Below, piece after piece: positions 51,155-60,094 of a stretch of 64,000 nt of DNA. Every line of letters starts with the position of its first letter. The first letter of the stretch is position 1. Source of the DNA: Deltaproteobacteria bacterium (GTDB lineage: Bacteria > Myxococcota > JACRCW01); the NCBI GenBank assembly GCA_016218805.1, contig JACRCW010000080.1, positions 1 to 64,000 on the forward strand. Reading direction: 5' to 3'. The position numbers were made by a program, and so were the translations under genes. The notes under the pieces are model-generated. The model worked only from the letters and a program-made list of their open reading frames with translations. It was not told the DNA's origin and ran no database searches.

Positions 51155-51874
51155 ATGAGAAACGGCTTGATTCTGAATTCGCTGCTTTTCTGCCCCGCGC
51201 TGCTGCTGCTTGCCACCGGGGCATGCCGGCCGGTTACCGGGGAGGCGGACGCGGGCAGCATGGCGGACGCCGCCCACGTTCACGACGGGTCCGTGCCGGC
51301 GGATGCGGGGACTCATCTGGACGCTGGCCACCACGCGGATGCCAGCCACCCGTTTGACGCCGCCATGTCACACGACGCGGGCACGTTGGAGGACGCGGGA
51401 ACGCAGCGGGATGCGGGTTTGCCGGTGGATTCCGGGGCGGCGGTGGATTCGGGAACCGCGGTGGATGCAGGGGGCACGGCAGATTCGGGGATCACCGCGG
51501 ATTCAGGAGTTTCGGTGGACTCCGGGTTCACGGCGGATTCGGGAACCACCGCGGACGCGGGGTTTACGGTGGATGCGGGCTCGGCGGTGGACGCGGCCGT
51601 TGCGGTTGATTCAGGGGCCACACCTGACGCGGGAGTTACAGCGGTGGACGCGGGCTGGACTGACGTGGACGCCGGGCCGCGGCGCGCCTTCCCCGGCGCC
51701 CCACCAACCATGCCGCACCTGCCCTACGGCTGCGAGATGAACTGCGCCATGTGCCACGCGGCCAGCTATCCCGGCATTCCGCCGGTGCCGCACCCGGAAC
51801 GCCTGATGTGCCGCCAGTGCCATGTGCCGCAGTACCAGGTGGCCTTGCGCGTGCAGAACACGTTCCTGCCGTAG
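51155..51874 (+). CDS. napB: NapB-like dihaem cytochrome on a long repeat linker
   Basis: A 239-residue exported protein; the ATG has GGAGG five bases before it. The signal peptide ends in a weak lipobox (ATGAC). Residues 25-175 are a repeat-rich linker of Asp-Ala-Gly, Asp-Ser-Gly and short variants, for example VDSGTAVDAGGTADSG. The last 60 residues form the NapB core: PPTMPHLPYGC, two CxxCH haem sites (CAMCH 197-201 and CRQCH 219-223), VPHPERLMC and HVPQYQ. His188 and His213 are possible distal haem ligands. It should pass electrons to NapA 10 bases upstream. Ordinary NapB lacks the linker. Confidence 0.85.
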   Translation: MRNGLILNSLLFCPALLLLATGACRPVTGEADAGSMADAAHVHDGSVPADAGTHLDAGHHADASHPFDAAMSHDAGTLEDAGTQRDAGLPVDSGAAVDSGTAVDAGGTADSGITADSGVSVDSGFTADSGTTADAGFTVDAGSAVDAAVAVDSGATPDAGVTAVDAGWTDVDAGPRRAFPGAPPTMPHLPYGCEMNCAMCHAASYPGIPPVPHPERLMCRQCHVPQYQVALRVQNTFLP

Positions 51875-51882
51875 TGCAGCGG

Positions 51883-52593
51883 CTACTCCAGCACGTCGGA
51901 GGGCGCGCCCATGCGCGCCACGCGCCCGTCCTCCACCACCAGCACCACGTCGGCCGCCGCGCGGGCCAGCTCCACGTCGTGCGCCACCACCACCTGCGTG
52001 ATGCCGTGCCCGCGCAGGCGCCGCAGCAGCCCTGCCACGTCCGCGCGGGAAGCCGGGTCCAGCGCGCTGGTGGGCTCGTCGTAGAACAGCACGCGCGGCT
52101 CCATGCACAGTGCCCGCGCAATGGCCACGCGCTGCCGCTGCCCGCCGGACAGCGCGGACGGAAAGGCCTCCACCTTGTCTCCCACGCCCAGCTCATCCAG
52201 CAGCGCCCGCGCGCGCGCGCGCGTGACGTCATCCGCTTCCCGCCGAACGTGCCGCGGGGCCAGCGTGCAGTTGCGCAGCACGGACAGATGCGGGAACAGC
52301 TCATGGGACTGGAACACCATGCCCACCAGCCCGTGGATGCGCGCCTGCGCGCGCGCGTGCTCACGGCGGCCCACCTCCTCCGTGCCGCGCACCTCCACGC
52401 CGGCCACGCACACGCGGCCGCGTTCAAACGGGTCCAATCCCACCGCACAGCGCAACAGCGTGGTCTTGCCCGCCCCGGACCGCCCCATCACCACTGCCAC
52501 CTGCCCGGCCTCCAGCGCCCATGACACGCCGTCCAACACGCGCTTTCCGCCGCGTGAGCGCCCCAGGTTCTCAACGACGATACTCGCGGTCAT
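51883..52593 (-). CDS. polar amino acid-type ABC transporter ATPase
   Basis: A 236-residue ABC ATPase. Walker A is MGRSGAGKTTLLRC, the Q-loop FQSHELFPHLSVLRN, the signature SGGQRQRVAIARAL and Walker B VLFYDEPTSALDPAS, with the switch His in VVAHDVELARAA. These match GlnQ/HisP-like import ATPases. The Q-loop is preceded by a ten-residue insertion (GRREHARAQARIH). It overlaps the fused SBP-permease gene by four bases, so together they form an importer for amino acids or related polar solutes. Confidence 0.92.
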   Translation of the reverse strand: MTASIVVENLGRSRGGKRVLDGVSWALEAGQVAVVMGRSGAGKTTLLRCAVGLDPFERGRVCVAGVEVRGTEEVGRREHARAQARIHGLVGMVFQSHELFPHLSVLRNCTLAPRHVRREADDVTRARARALLDELGVGDKVEAFPSALSGGQRQRVAIARALCMEPRVLFYDEPTSALDPASRADVAGLLRRLRGHGITQVVVAHDVELARAAADVVLVVEDGRVARMGAPSDVLE

Positions 52594-54116
52594 CGCGGTT
52601 CCTCGCCGGTGGCAAGGTGTGCACCCAACCGTCCTTCCAGGTACCGCGCCAGCCGCGCCGCCGGCAGACCCAGCAGCAGGTACGCCGCCGCCACCACGAC
52701 GCCCAGCCCCAAATGGTCCCGCGTGGCGTTGGCCAGGTTCACGTACGTCTTGGTGAGTTCCGTCAGCGTCACCAGCGACACCAGGCTGGAGTCCTTCAAC
52801 AGCGCAATGAAGTCATTGGTGGACGGCGGCAGCGACACGCGCAGCGCCTGCGGGCCGATGACGAGGCGCAGCGACTGCCAGCCGGTGAAGCCCAGCGTGC
52901 GGGCGACCTCGGCCTGTCCCGCGGGCACGCTCTCCAGGCCCGCGCGGTAGTTCTCCGCCTCGGCCGCCGCGTAGTTGAGGCCCAGCGCCAGGATGCCGGA
53001 GGCCAGCGGGTCCAGCCGCACGCCCAGCTCCGGCAGGCCGAAGTAGATCATGGTGAGCTGGATGAGCAGCGGCGTGCCACGGAAGAACTCAATGTATGCC
53101 ACCGCGGTCCAGCGCAGCGCGCGGTTGCCGCGCCACCGGCACAGCGCCAGCGCCATCCCCAGCAACACCGCCAGCACCATCGCCGCCAGGCTGACCACCA
53201 CGGTCATCCACGCACCGCGCACAAACGCGGGCAGCAGCGCGGGGTACCGATCGCGTAGGCGCTCCCAAAACGGCGGTGGCGTGCCCACTGCGGTGCGCCA
53301 CGCCTCCCATGCCTCCGCCACACCGGACGGGCGCCCGCCCGGGTCACCCAGCAGCGCCGCCGTGGCCGCGTTGTACAAACCCCACCGCGAGTAGATACGT
53401 CGAAGCGTCCCGTCACGCGCCAGCGCGTCCAGCGCCGTGTTGATGGCCGCCAGCTGCGCGCCGTCATCGCGGCGCACCGCGGCGGCGTAGCGCACCTCGC
53501 CGTACGCGCCGGGGAGCACGCGCAACGCGCGGTCAATGCCGCCGTAATACATCGCAATCGGCTCGTCGGTGAGCACCGCGTCCGTGCGCCCCAGCCGCAG
53601 GTCGTCAAACATCTCGTCCTGCCCGCCTTCATACGTGCGCGTTGCCGCACCCACGCGTTCCAGCGCGCGCTCCGCCAGGCTGCCGGGCAGCGTGCCCACC
53701 TTCCAGTCCTTCAGTCCCTCAACGGTGGCGGGCGCATCGCGCGCATCCGCGCGCACGGTGAGCCGCTGCACGGCCACGTAGTACGGACGCGACAGCGCAC
53801 ACACGCGCAGCTTCTCGTCCGCCACCTCCATGCCATTGATCGCCGCGTCAAAGTCACCGCGGTTGAGCAGCTCCAGCAGGCGGTCCCACGGGCCGGGCAC
53901 CGGACGGGCGCGCTGTCCCATGCGCTCCGCCAACGCGTCAGCCAACTCCACCTCAAAGCCAATGAGGTGGTTGGGGTCCATGGGGTCCTGAAAGATGTAC
54001 GGCGCACCGCCCTGCGAATCCGCGCCCCACCGGAACTCGGCCGCCGGCGTTTCCGCGCGCACACCAGCCGCGCCCAGCAGTACGCACACAAGCAGCGCGC
54101 GCGCGGCCCCGCTCAT
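52590..54116 (-). CDS. substrate-binding protein fused to ABC permease
   Basis: A 508-residue membrane protein. The signal peptide is followed by a SBP_bac_3-type domain (about 30-250): WGADSQGGAPYIFQD, DPNHLIGFEVELADALAERMG, FDAAINGMEVADEKLRV, GTLPGSLAERAL and DAVLTDEP. A linker leads to a His/Glu-type permease domain (about 290-500) with FFRGTPLLIQLTMIYFGLP and AYIEFFRG-like motifs and the EAA loop LGFTGWQSLRLVIGPQALR. Such fusions exist in amino-acid importers. Start ATG 54116 overlaps the glpB stop (ATGA). Ligand unknown. Confidence 0.93.
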   Translation of the reverse strand: MSGAARALLVCVLLGAAGVRAETPAAEFRWGADSQGGAPYIFQDPMDPNHLIGFEVELADALAERMGQRARPVPGPWDRLLELLNRGDFDAAINGMEVADEKLRVCALSRPYYVAVQRLTVRADARDAPATVEGLKDWKVGTLPGSLAERALERVGAATRTYEGGQDEMFDDLRLGRTDAVLTDEPIAMYYGGIDRALRVLPGAYGEVRYAAAVRRDDGAQLAAINTALDALARDGTLRRIYSRWGLYNAATAALLGDPGGRPSGVAEAWEAWRTAVGTPPPFWERLRDRYPALLPAFVRGAWMTVVVSLAAMVLAVLLGMALALCRWRGNRALRWTAVAYIEFFRGTPLLIQLTMIYFGLPELGVRLDPLASGILALGLNYAAAEAENYRAGLESVPAGQAEVARTLGFTGWQSLRLVIGPQALRVSLPPSTNDFIALLKDSSLVSLVTLTELTKTYVNLANATRDHLGLGVVVAAAYLLLGLPAARLARYLEGRLGAHLATGEEPR

Positions 54117-55465
54117 CCCTCCGCCGCCCACCTACCCGCCAGCATGCCGGTGACCGCCGCCACACCCAGCCCCGTCCCCATCCGTGCGGCGTCATAACCC
54201 GCCAGCACGTTGCCCGCGGCGCGCACACCCGGGATGGCCACCGTGCGGCCGTCCTCTTTGAGCGGCTGCAGCGTGCCGTCGGTCAGCACACCCGCGCGCA
54301 TGAACGGCTGGTCGTCCTCCGGCAATTCGCCGACGTAACCGCCCACCCAACCGCCGGTCACGTGCGTCCCGTCAATGAACACCGGCAATCCCAGCATGGG
54401 CTCTGCAAAGTGGCCCTCCCGCCGGATGCCGCCGCCCAGGTACTTGCCCGTGCACAGCACCACCTGCGGCGCGCGCACGCGGTAGGGCACCTCGCCGGCG
54501 TGCGGCACCACGTCCACGTGGCTGACCACGCCCTCGGTGAGCACGGCCGGCGCGGCCACACCCTCCAGCACCGTCGCGCCTTCGCGCGCCACGCCCTCAT
54601 CCAACGCGCGCTGCAGCCGCTCACCCGGGACGCTGGGCGGCGCGCTCAGCAGCTCCGCCACCGGCACGCCCACGCGCGCTTCCAGTCCGCGCACCCACTC
54701 CGCGTGCCCGCCCAGCCCAAAGAACGGCGGCAGCAGCACCACGCGCACGCGCCCCGCACGCGCCACCGCCTCCACCAGGGACCGCGCCAGCGCTTCGCGC
54801 ACCTCGTCGTTCTGCAGGCGCCGCGCCAGCTCGCGCGGTGAGCGCAGCCCGTCATCCGGCGTGGTGATCCCCGGGACCACCACGTCCTCCACGCGCAGCG
54901 CGCCGCGTCCCTCCCCGCCCTGCGCCGTGTACCAGCGCAACCCGCCCGCCACGTGCTTACCGTCGCCCAGCGTCACGTGCGGCACGTGCACCACCAGCAC
55001 CGCCTCGTCGGCGTGCGCGTCCGCCAGATCGCCGTGCACCATGGTGGACTGCGCCATGGCGGTGCGCTTCACCGTGCCCACCGTGGAGGCCAGCACCATG
55101 TTCTCGCCGTCCGGCCGCGTCCACAGCTCCGCGCCGCGCGCCACTTCCGCCAGCATGGTGAGCGCTTCGGGGATGGCCGGCACAGTGCCCCGTACGCGCG
55201 CGTACGGGTGCCACCGGCTGCGCTCCGCCACCTGCTGCGCGGCCTCGCGCACCGGCAGCCCCGGTTGCCGCGCGTGCCGCGTCAGCCCCAGCGCGCCGTC
55301 CACGTGGTGCTCCGCCACGTCCACCGCGCCGCTGGACAGCATGGTGGCCCCGTCCCCGCGCCGCACCAGCACCACGCGTTTGCCCGCGCGCACGGCAGCC
55401 ACCGCGGCCAGGCTCCCCGCCGCGCCCCCGCCCAGCACCAGCACGTCAACGTCCAGTTCCCTCAT
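54113..55465 (-). CDS. glpB: anaerobic glycerol-3-phosphate dehydrogenase subunit B
   Basis: A 450-residue flavoprotein. The N-terminus DVDVLVLGGGAAGSLAAVAA is an FAD/NAD(P)-binding Rossmann motif, and the ends fit GlpB: VVLLPPFFGLGGHAEWVRGLEA, LGLPVFIDGTHVTGGWVGGY and a C-terminal second dinucleotide-binding motif ending in AGNVLAGYDAARMGTGLGVA. With GlpA it passes electrons from glycerol-3-phosphate to the membrane quinone pool. The ATG overlaps the glpA stop. No glpC follows; its place is taken by the transporter. Confidence 0.88.
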   Translation of the reverse strand: MRELDVDVLVLGGGAAGSLAAVAAVRAGKRVVLVRRGDGATMLSSGAVDVAEHHVDGALGLTRHARQPGLPVREAAQQVAERSRWHPYARVRGTVPAIPEALTMLAEVARGAELWTRPDGENMVLASTVGTVKRTAMAQSTMVHGDLADAHADEAVLVVHVPHVTLGDGKHVAGGLRWYTAQGGEGRGALRVEDVVVPGITTPDDGLRSPRELARRLQNDEVREALARSLVEAVARAGRVRVVLLPPFFGLGGHAEWVRGLEARVGVPVAELLSAPPSVPGERLQRALDEGVAREGATVLEGVAAPAVLTEGVVSHVDVVPHAGEVPYRVRAPQVVLCTGKYLGGGIRREGHFAEPMLGLPVFIDGTHVTGGWVGGYVGELPEDDQPFMRAGVLTDGTLQPLKEDGRTVAIPGVRAAGNVLAGYDAARMGTGLGVAAVTGMLAGRWAAEG

Positions 55466-57114
55466 GGCGGCTTCACCTGCCACGCTTCATGCAGCGCGCC
55501 CACGCCCAGGTGCACGTACTGGCTCAACTCCGCCACCGCCATGTTGGGCCCTTCCATGACGGGCTTCATCCCGCGCCACCGCGCCGTCAGCGCGTCGCGC
55601 ACCTCGTCAAACACGTCTTGCGCGGGCCGGTCCTGCGCCTGGATGAGCACCGCCGCACCACGCACCAGGCACCGCGCGCCCTGGCAGGCGCCCATCCCCA
55701 ACCGCGTGCGCCGCCGCACGTCCGCCAGCCGCCGCACCTGTTCGTGCTGCGCCACGTAGGCAATTTCGCCCGCCGTCACCGGTTCGCACGTGCACACCAC
55801 GCAGCGGCCGCCTTCCACGTGGTCCGCGTGCTCCACCACGCGCCGCGCGCGTGACCCGTGCCGGTACGCCACCCGCCCCACCGCGCTCAACGGCCAGCGG
55901 AACTGGCGGGACAGCACTTCCACGTCGGGCGCGGACTCGCCGCCGGGCAGCGGGTCCAGGTGCGTGCGGCACTCGCGCGTGTTCTGCAGCACCGCCGCAA
56001 TCTCGTCCGTGGCCTCCTGGGCAAACTGCCGGAAGCTGGCCAGCTTCCCGCCGGCCAGCGTGAAGAACCCCGGCGCCCCGTCCTCCGCGTGGTTGAACAC
56101 CTGGTGCGCGCGGCTGAGCGCATCCTCGTTCACGCCAAACTTGAACAACGTGGGCCGCACCCCCACGTAGCAGCGCTGCATGCGCAGCTGCTTGAGCGCC
56201 GGCAGCACGCGCTCGCCGCACTCGCGGATGTAGCCCACCTCGTCCTCGGTCGCGATGAGCCGGTCCAGGTCGCCGTAGTAATCGTCATCCGTGGTGCCGC
56301 AGATGGTGCCGTTCTCATGCGGCATGAGGAACATCTGCCGCCCGTCCACCCCCAGCGTGATGAACGCGTAGTTGGACACGCGGTGGCTGTAGACCACGTG
56401 CACGCCCTTCCCTGGACGCAGCCGCAACCGGGCACCCGCCATGGCGGCCAGCTGCGGCGCCCACGCCCCCGCGCTGTTGACCACCACGGTGGCCTCCACG
56501 CGCGTCACCTCGCCGGTCAGCGCGTCCCGCAGGGTGGCCCCCGTCACGCGGCCCTCCGCGCCGCGCAGCAGCCCGGTGACCTCGGTGTACGTGCGCACGT
56601 CCGCGCCCGCTTCGCGCGCGCTGACCGCGTTGCCAATGACCAGGCGGAAGGGGTCAATGCCCCACTCATCCATGGTCACCGCGCCAATGATGTCCGGTGT
56701 CAGCCCCGGCTCCAGCGCCAGCGCCTCGTCACGCGTGAGGCGCGTGTGCGTCTTGCCGCGCTTGAGCGGCTGGTAGTGGTCATACGCGGCAAAGAACATG
56801 TCCGCGCCGGCCATCACCAGTTCCGCAAACGCGTCATGCTTGAAGAACGGCACCAGGAACGGGATGCGGAACAGCAGGTGCGGGGCAATGCGCTGGATGT
56901 ACCCGGAGTCCGTGCACGAATCCTTCGCCGTCTGCACGTCGTACAGCAGGTAGCGCGCGCCACCGTGGATCATCCCGGTGTTGGCGCCGGACGCGCCGTG
57001 GCAGATGTCGTGCTTGTCCACCAGCAGCGTGCGCATCCCCCGCAGCGCGCAGTCGCGCGCCACGCCGCTGCCGTTGACGCCGCCACCGATCACCAGGACG
57101 TCGTAGCCGGCCAT
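55462..57114 (-). CDS. glpA: glycerol-3-phosphate dehydrogenase subunit A
   Basis: A 550-residue FAD enzyme that oxidises glycerol-3-phosphate to dihydroxyacetone phosphate. Motifs: YDVLVIGGGVNGSGVARDCA (FAD), GANTGMIHGGARYL, AGAWAPQLAAMAG, VYSHRV... and GTTDDDYYGDLD. The C-terminal BFD-like [2Fe-2S] domain has CVVCTCEPVTAGEIAYV and LGMGACQGARC, as in anaerobic GlpA. AAGGAG ten bases before the ATG at 57114 overlaps the end of aspS. Length agrees with E. coli GlpA (542). Confidence 0.93.
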   Translation of the reverse strand: MAGYDVLVIGGGVNGSGVARDCALRGMRTLLVDKHDICHGASGANTGMIHGGARYLLYDVQTAKDSCTDSGYIQRIAPHLLFRIPFLVPFFKHDAFAELVMAGADMFFAAYDHYQPLKRGKTHTRLTRDEALALEPGLTPDIIGAVTMDEWGIDPFRLVIGNAVSAREAGADVRTYTEVTGLLRGAEGRVTGATLRDALTGEVTRVEATVVVNSAGAWAPQLAAMAGARLRLRPGKGVHVVYSHRVSNYAFITLGVDGRQMFLMPHENGTICGTTDDDYYGDLDRLIATEDEVGYIRECGERVLPALKQLRMQRCYVGVRPTLFKFGVNEDALSRAHQVFNHAEDGAPGFFTLAGGKLASFRQFAQEATDEIAAVLQNTRECRTHLDPLPGGESAPDVEVLSRQFRWPLSAVGRVAYRHGSRARRVVEHADHVEGGRCVVCTCEPVTAGEIAYVAQHEQVRRLADVRRRTRLGMGACQGARCLVRGAAVLIQAQDRPAQDVFDEVRDALTARWRGMKPVMEGPNMAVAELSQYVHLGVGALHEAWQVKPP

Positions 57115-57121
57115 GCGGGCT

Positions 57122-58948
57122 TCACTCCTTCTTCGCGGTGCTGCGGATGAACAGTTCGGCCAGCTGTTTGTCACCGGCGGGCACCGGCGCACTGGTCATC
57201 AGGCAGGTGCCGTGCTGCGTCTTGGGGAACGGGATGACGTCGCGCAGGCTCTCCGCACCGCACAGCAGCATGCACAGGCGGTCCATGCCAATGGCCAGCC
57301 CGCCGTGTGGCGGCGCGCCGTACTTGAGCGCCTCCAGCAGGAAGCCAAACTTGTGGTTCGCCTCCTCCTCGCTGATGCCCATCGCCTTGAACACCTGCGC
57401 CTGCACGTCGCTGTCGCTGATGCGGATGGAGCCGCCGCCAATCTCGTTGCCGTTGATCACCAGGTCGTACGCACGCGCGCGGACTTCGCCCGGGCTGGTG
57501 AGCAGGAGGTCTTCGTGGCCGGGCTTGGGGCAGGTGAAGGGGTGGTGCGCCGCCGCGTAGGTGTCCGTCTCCGGGTCATGCTCAAACAGCGGGAAATCAT
57601 CCACCCACAACAGGTTCCACTTGCCGGCCGGCACCAGGTTGAACTTCTTGCCCAGCATCAGCCGCAGCCCACCCAGCACGGTGTTGACAATCTTGGGCCG
57701 CCCGAACTGCAGCAGGATGACGTCGCCCGGCACCGCGCCGCACGCCGCGTTGAGATCCTGGCGCAGCGCCTCGCTCACCGTCTTGGCAAACGGGCTCTGC
57801 GTCCACGCCCCGCCCTGGTCCACCTTGGCGCGCCCCAGGCCCGCCGCGCCCAGCGCCTTGGCATCACCCTCCAGCTTGTCCAACTCCGTGCGGGACGGCG
57901 CGTGGGCCGCCGGGATGCGCAGCGCCTTGATGATGTGCCCCTTGGTGCCCAGCGTGCTCTTGAACAGCGGTACGCCGCCGCCGTCGTGCTTGCGGCACAC
58001 CTCGGTGAGGTCCGTCAGCTCCAGGCCAAAGCGCGTGTCCGGCTTGTCGGAACCATAGCGGCCCATGGCCTCGTCGTACGGCATGACGGGCAGGGGCACG
58101 GGGAGGTCCACGTCCAGCGCGGCCTTGAAGACCTCCTTGATGAGCCCCTCAATGAGCGTGCGCACCAGCTTCTCCGTCGGGAAGCTCAGCTCAATATCAA
58201 TTTGCGTGAATTCCGGCTGGCGGTCCCCGCGCAGGTCCTCGTCACGGAAGCACTTGACGATTTGGAAATACCGGTCAAACCCGCTGACCATGAACAGCTG
58301 CTTGTACAACTGCGGGCTTTCCGCCAGCGCGTAGAAGTTCCCGGGGTTGAGGCGGGACGGCACCAGGAAGTTGCGCGCGCCGCCCGGCGTGTACTTCACC
58401 ATGTACGGCGTCTCCAGCTCCAGAAAGCCGTTGCGCTCCAGGTAGCTGCGCGTGACGCCGTTGACGCGGCTGCGCAGCAGGAAGTTCTTCTGCAGCTGCG
58501 GCCGGCGCAGGTCCAGGTAGCGGTACTTGAGCCGCTTCTCCTCGGCGGTGTCGATGTCGTCCTCAATGAGGAACGGCGGCGTCAGCGCGCGGTTGAAGAT
58601 CTCCATGGCGCTGACCTCCACTTCGATCTCGCCCGTCTTCAGCTTGGGGTTGGGACTGCCGCCGCTCTCCGTGCGGTCCAGCACCTTGCCGGTGATGCCA
58701 ATGACCCACTCGCCACGCAGCTCATGGGCGCTCTCATGCAGCGCGCTGTCCACCTCCGGTTTGAACACCAGCTGCGTGAGCCCGTTGCGGTCCCGCAGGT
58801 CCACCCAGCGGCGCCCGCCGTGGTCCCGGAAGCTGTGCACCCAGCCGGTGAGCGACACCACCCGCCCCACGTCGGCCCTGGTCAGCTCGTTGTTGTGGTG
58901 CGTGCGCGGGTGCGCCTCCAGCCAGGCCATTGTGGATGCATGGGACAC
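57122..58948 (-). CDS. aspS: aspartate-tRNA ligase
   Basis: A 608-residue class II aminoacyl-tRNA synthetase. The N-terminal anticodon-binding OB domain includes VSLTGWVHSFRDHGGRRWVDLRDRNG. The class II motifs are FLLRSRVNGVTRSYLERNGFLELETPYM (motif 1), CFRDEDLRGDRQPEFTQIDIELSF (motif 2) and GLAIGMDRLCMLL (motif 3), with the bacterial insertion domain between 2 and 3. The GTG at 58948 follows GGAGG at about eight bases. It leads a tight operon with glpA, glpB and the ABC genes. Confidence 0.95.
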   Translation of the reverse strand: MSHASTMAWLEAHPRTHHNNELTRADVGRVVSLTGWVHSFRDHGGRRWVDLRDRNGLTQLVFKPEVDSALHESAHELRGEWVIGITGKVLDRTESGGSPNPKLKTGEIEVEVSAMEIFNRALTPPFLIEDDIDTAEEKRLKYRYLDLRRPQLQKNFLLRSRVNGVTRSYLERNGFLELETPYMVKYTPGGARNFLVPSRLNPGNFYALAESPQLYKQLFMVSGFDRYFQIVKCFRDEDLRGDRQPEFTQIDIELSFPTEKLVRTLIEGLIKEVFKAALDVDLPVPLPVMPYDEAMGRYGSDKPDTRFGLELTDLTEVCRKHDGGGVPLFKSTLGTKGHIIKALRIPAAHAPSRTELDKLEGDAKALGAAGLGRAKVDQGGAWTQSPFAKTVSEALRQDLNAACGAVPGDVILLQFGRPKIVNTVLGGLRLMLGKKFNLVPAGKWNLLWVDDFPLFEHDPETDTYAAAHHPFTCPKPGHEDLLLTSPGEVRARAYDLVINGNEIGGGSIRISDSDVQAQVFKAMGISEEEANHKFGFLLEALKYGAPPHGGLAIGMDRLCMLLCGAESLRDVIPFPKTQHGTCLMTSAPVPAGDKQLAELFIRSTAKKE

Positions 58949-59046
58949 GGCGTGCTCCTCCGGATTCTGCGTCGGGGATGTGCGTAGGGCCCGGCGACAA
59001 CGGGGGTCAAGCGCCCGGCCGCGCCCTCTGCTAGCCTGCGCCGCCC

Positions 59047-59994
59047 ATGGTCACACCCGCTACGTCCGCCAGCGCGCCCCACGTGGGGGACGCCCCGGCG
59101 TTCCTCTCCAGTGAAGCGGTGATGGCGCTCTCCGGGTTGTTTGTGCGCGCGCGCACCGTGGCGGACGGCGTGCTGGCCGGGATGCACCAGAGCCAGCGGC
59201 ACGGGCGCTCCGTGGAGTTTGCCGAACACAAAGTCTACACCCCCGGTGACGACGTGCGGCACCTGGACTGGAAGGCGTACGCGCGGTTTGACCGCTATTA
59301 CATCCGCCGCTTTCTTGAGGAGACCAGCCTGCGTGCGTTCCTGGTGGCGGACGTGTCCGGCTCCATGGCGTATGCGGGCGGTGCGCCGGGGAGCCGCCCG
59401 GGTATTGGCAAGGCGGACTACGCGCGCGTGCTGTGCGGGACGCTGGCCTGCCTGCTGGTGCGGCAGGCGGACACGGTGGGGTGCATGACGTTTGCGGACA
59501 CCGCGGGCCCCAAGACCGCCATCCGCGGCGGTGAACGCCAGCTCCATGAAGTCCTGGACAACCTTGCCTCCGCGCGCGTGGGCGGCCCCACCCACCCGGC
59601 CGAATCGCTCGCCGCCCTGGCCAGCCACGTGTCACGGCGAGCGCTGGTCGTCGTTGCCACGGACCTGCTGGACACCGGGTTGGAGATCCTTGAGCCGCTG
59701 GCCGCGCTGCGCAACCGCGGCGCGGACGTGGCGGTGTTCCACGTCATTCACCCGGATGAAGAGCACTTCCCGTATGACGGGCTCATCCGCTTCCTGGACC
59801 TGGAGGGTGAGCGCGAAACGCAGGTGGACGCGGCCGCGGTGCGCACCGCGTACCTGGAGGAGTTTGGCGCCTGGCTCACGGACGTGGAAAACCGCGCGCA
59901 TGACCGCGGCCTGGACTACCTGCGCGTGGGCACGGATGAGCCGCCGGCGCGCGCGCTGCTGCGCTTTTTGGAGCCGCGCCGCCACCTGGGGTAG
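59047..59994 (+). CDS. DUF58-family protein
   Basis: A 315-residue cytoplasmic-type VWA-like protein. Diagnostic are RSVEFAEHKVYTPGDDVRHLDWKAYARFD, YYIRRFLEETSLRAFLVADVSGSM (the MIDAS-like DxSGS is kept) and RALVVVATDLLD. DUF58 proteins generally accompany MoxR ATPases and Bat genes and are linked to envelope functions, but the biochemistry is unclear. TAGCCT lies about 15 bases before the ATG and could be a -10 box with a very short leader. It is divergent from aspS. Confidence 0.9.
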   Translation: MVTPATSASAPHVGDAPAFLSSEAVMALSGLFVRARTVADGVLAGMHQSQRHGRSVEFAEHKVYTPGDDVRHLDWKAYARFDRYYIRRFLEETSLRAFLVADVSGSMAYAGGAPGSRPGIGKADYARVLCGTLACLLVRQADTVGCMTFADTAGPKTAIRGGERQLHEVLDNLASARVGGPTHPAESLAALASHVSRRALVVVATDLLDTGLEILEPLAALRNRGADVAVFHVIHPDEEHFPYDGLIRFLDLEGERETQVDAAAVRTAYLEEFGAWLTDVENRAHDRGLDYLRVGTDEPPARALLRFLEPRRHLG

Positions 59995-60040
59995 GCCTGC
60001 CCATCGCGTTCATGCAGCCGTCAAACCACCCCACGGGCCT

Positions 60041-60087
60041 TGCTACCGTGAAGATTCGGTCGCGTGCGCCGAACTTTCGCGGTAGCA
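60041..60087. repeat. inverted repeat in front of the DUF4143-type gene
   Basis: TGCTACCGTGAAGATTCGG (60041-60059) and the inverse of TGCTACCGCGAAAGTTCGG (60069-60087) form 19-base arms that differ at three positions, with a nine-base centre. The right arm ends eight bases before the ATPase start, so protein binding would cover the ribosome site, or the RNA could fold into a stem. Purpose unknown; operator or hairpin-type leader are both possible. Confidence 0.55.
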
Positions 60088-60094
60088 TGGACCC

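Noticed and set aside
51874..51900. Bidirectional terminator between napB and the ABC ATPase gene
   Set aside because: Only a four-base stem GTAG/CTAC with no T-run; too weak to call.
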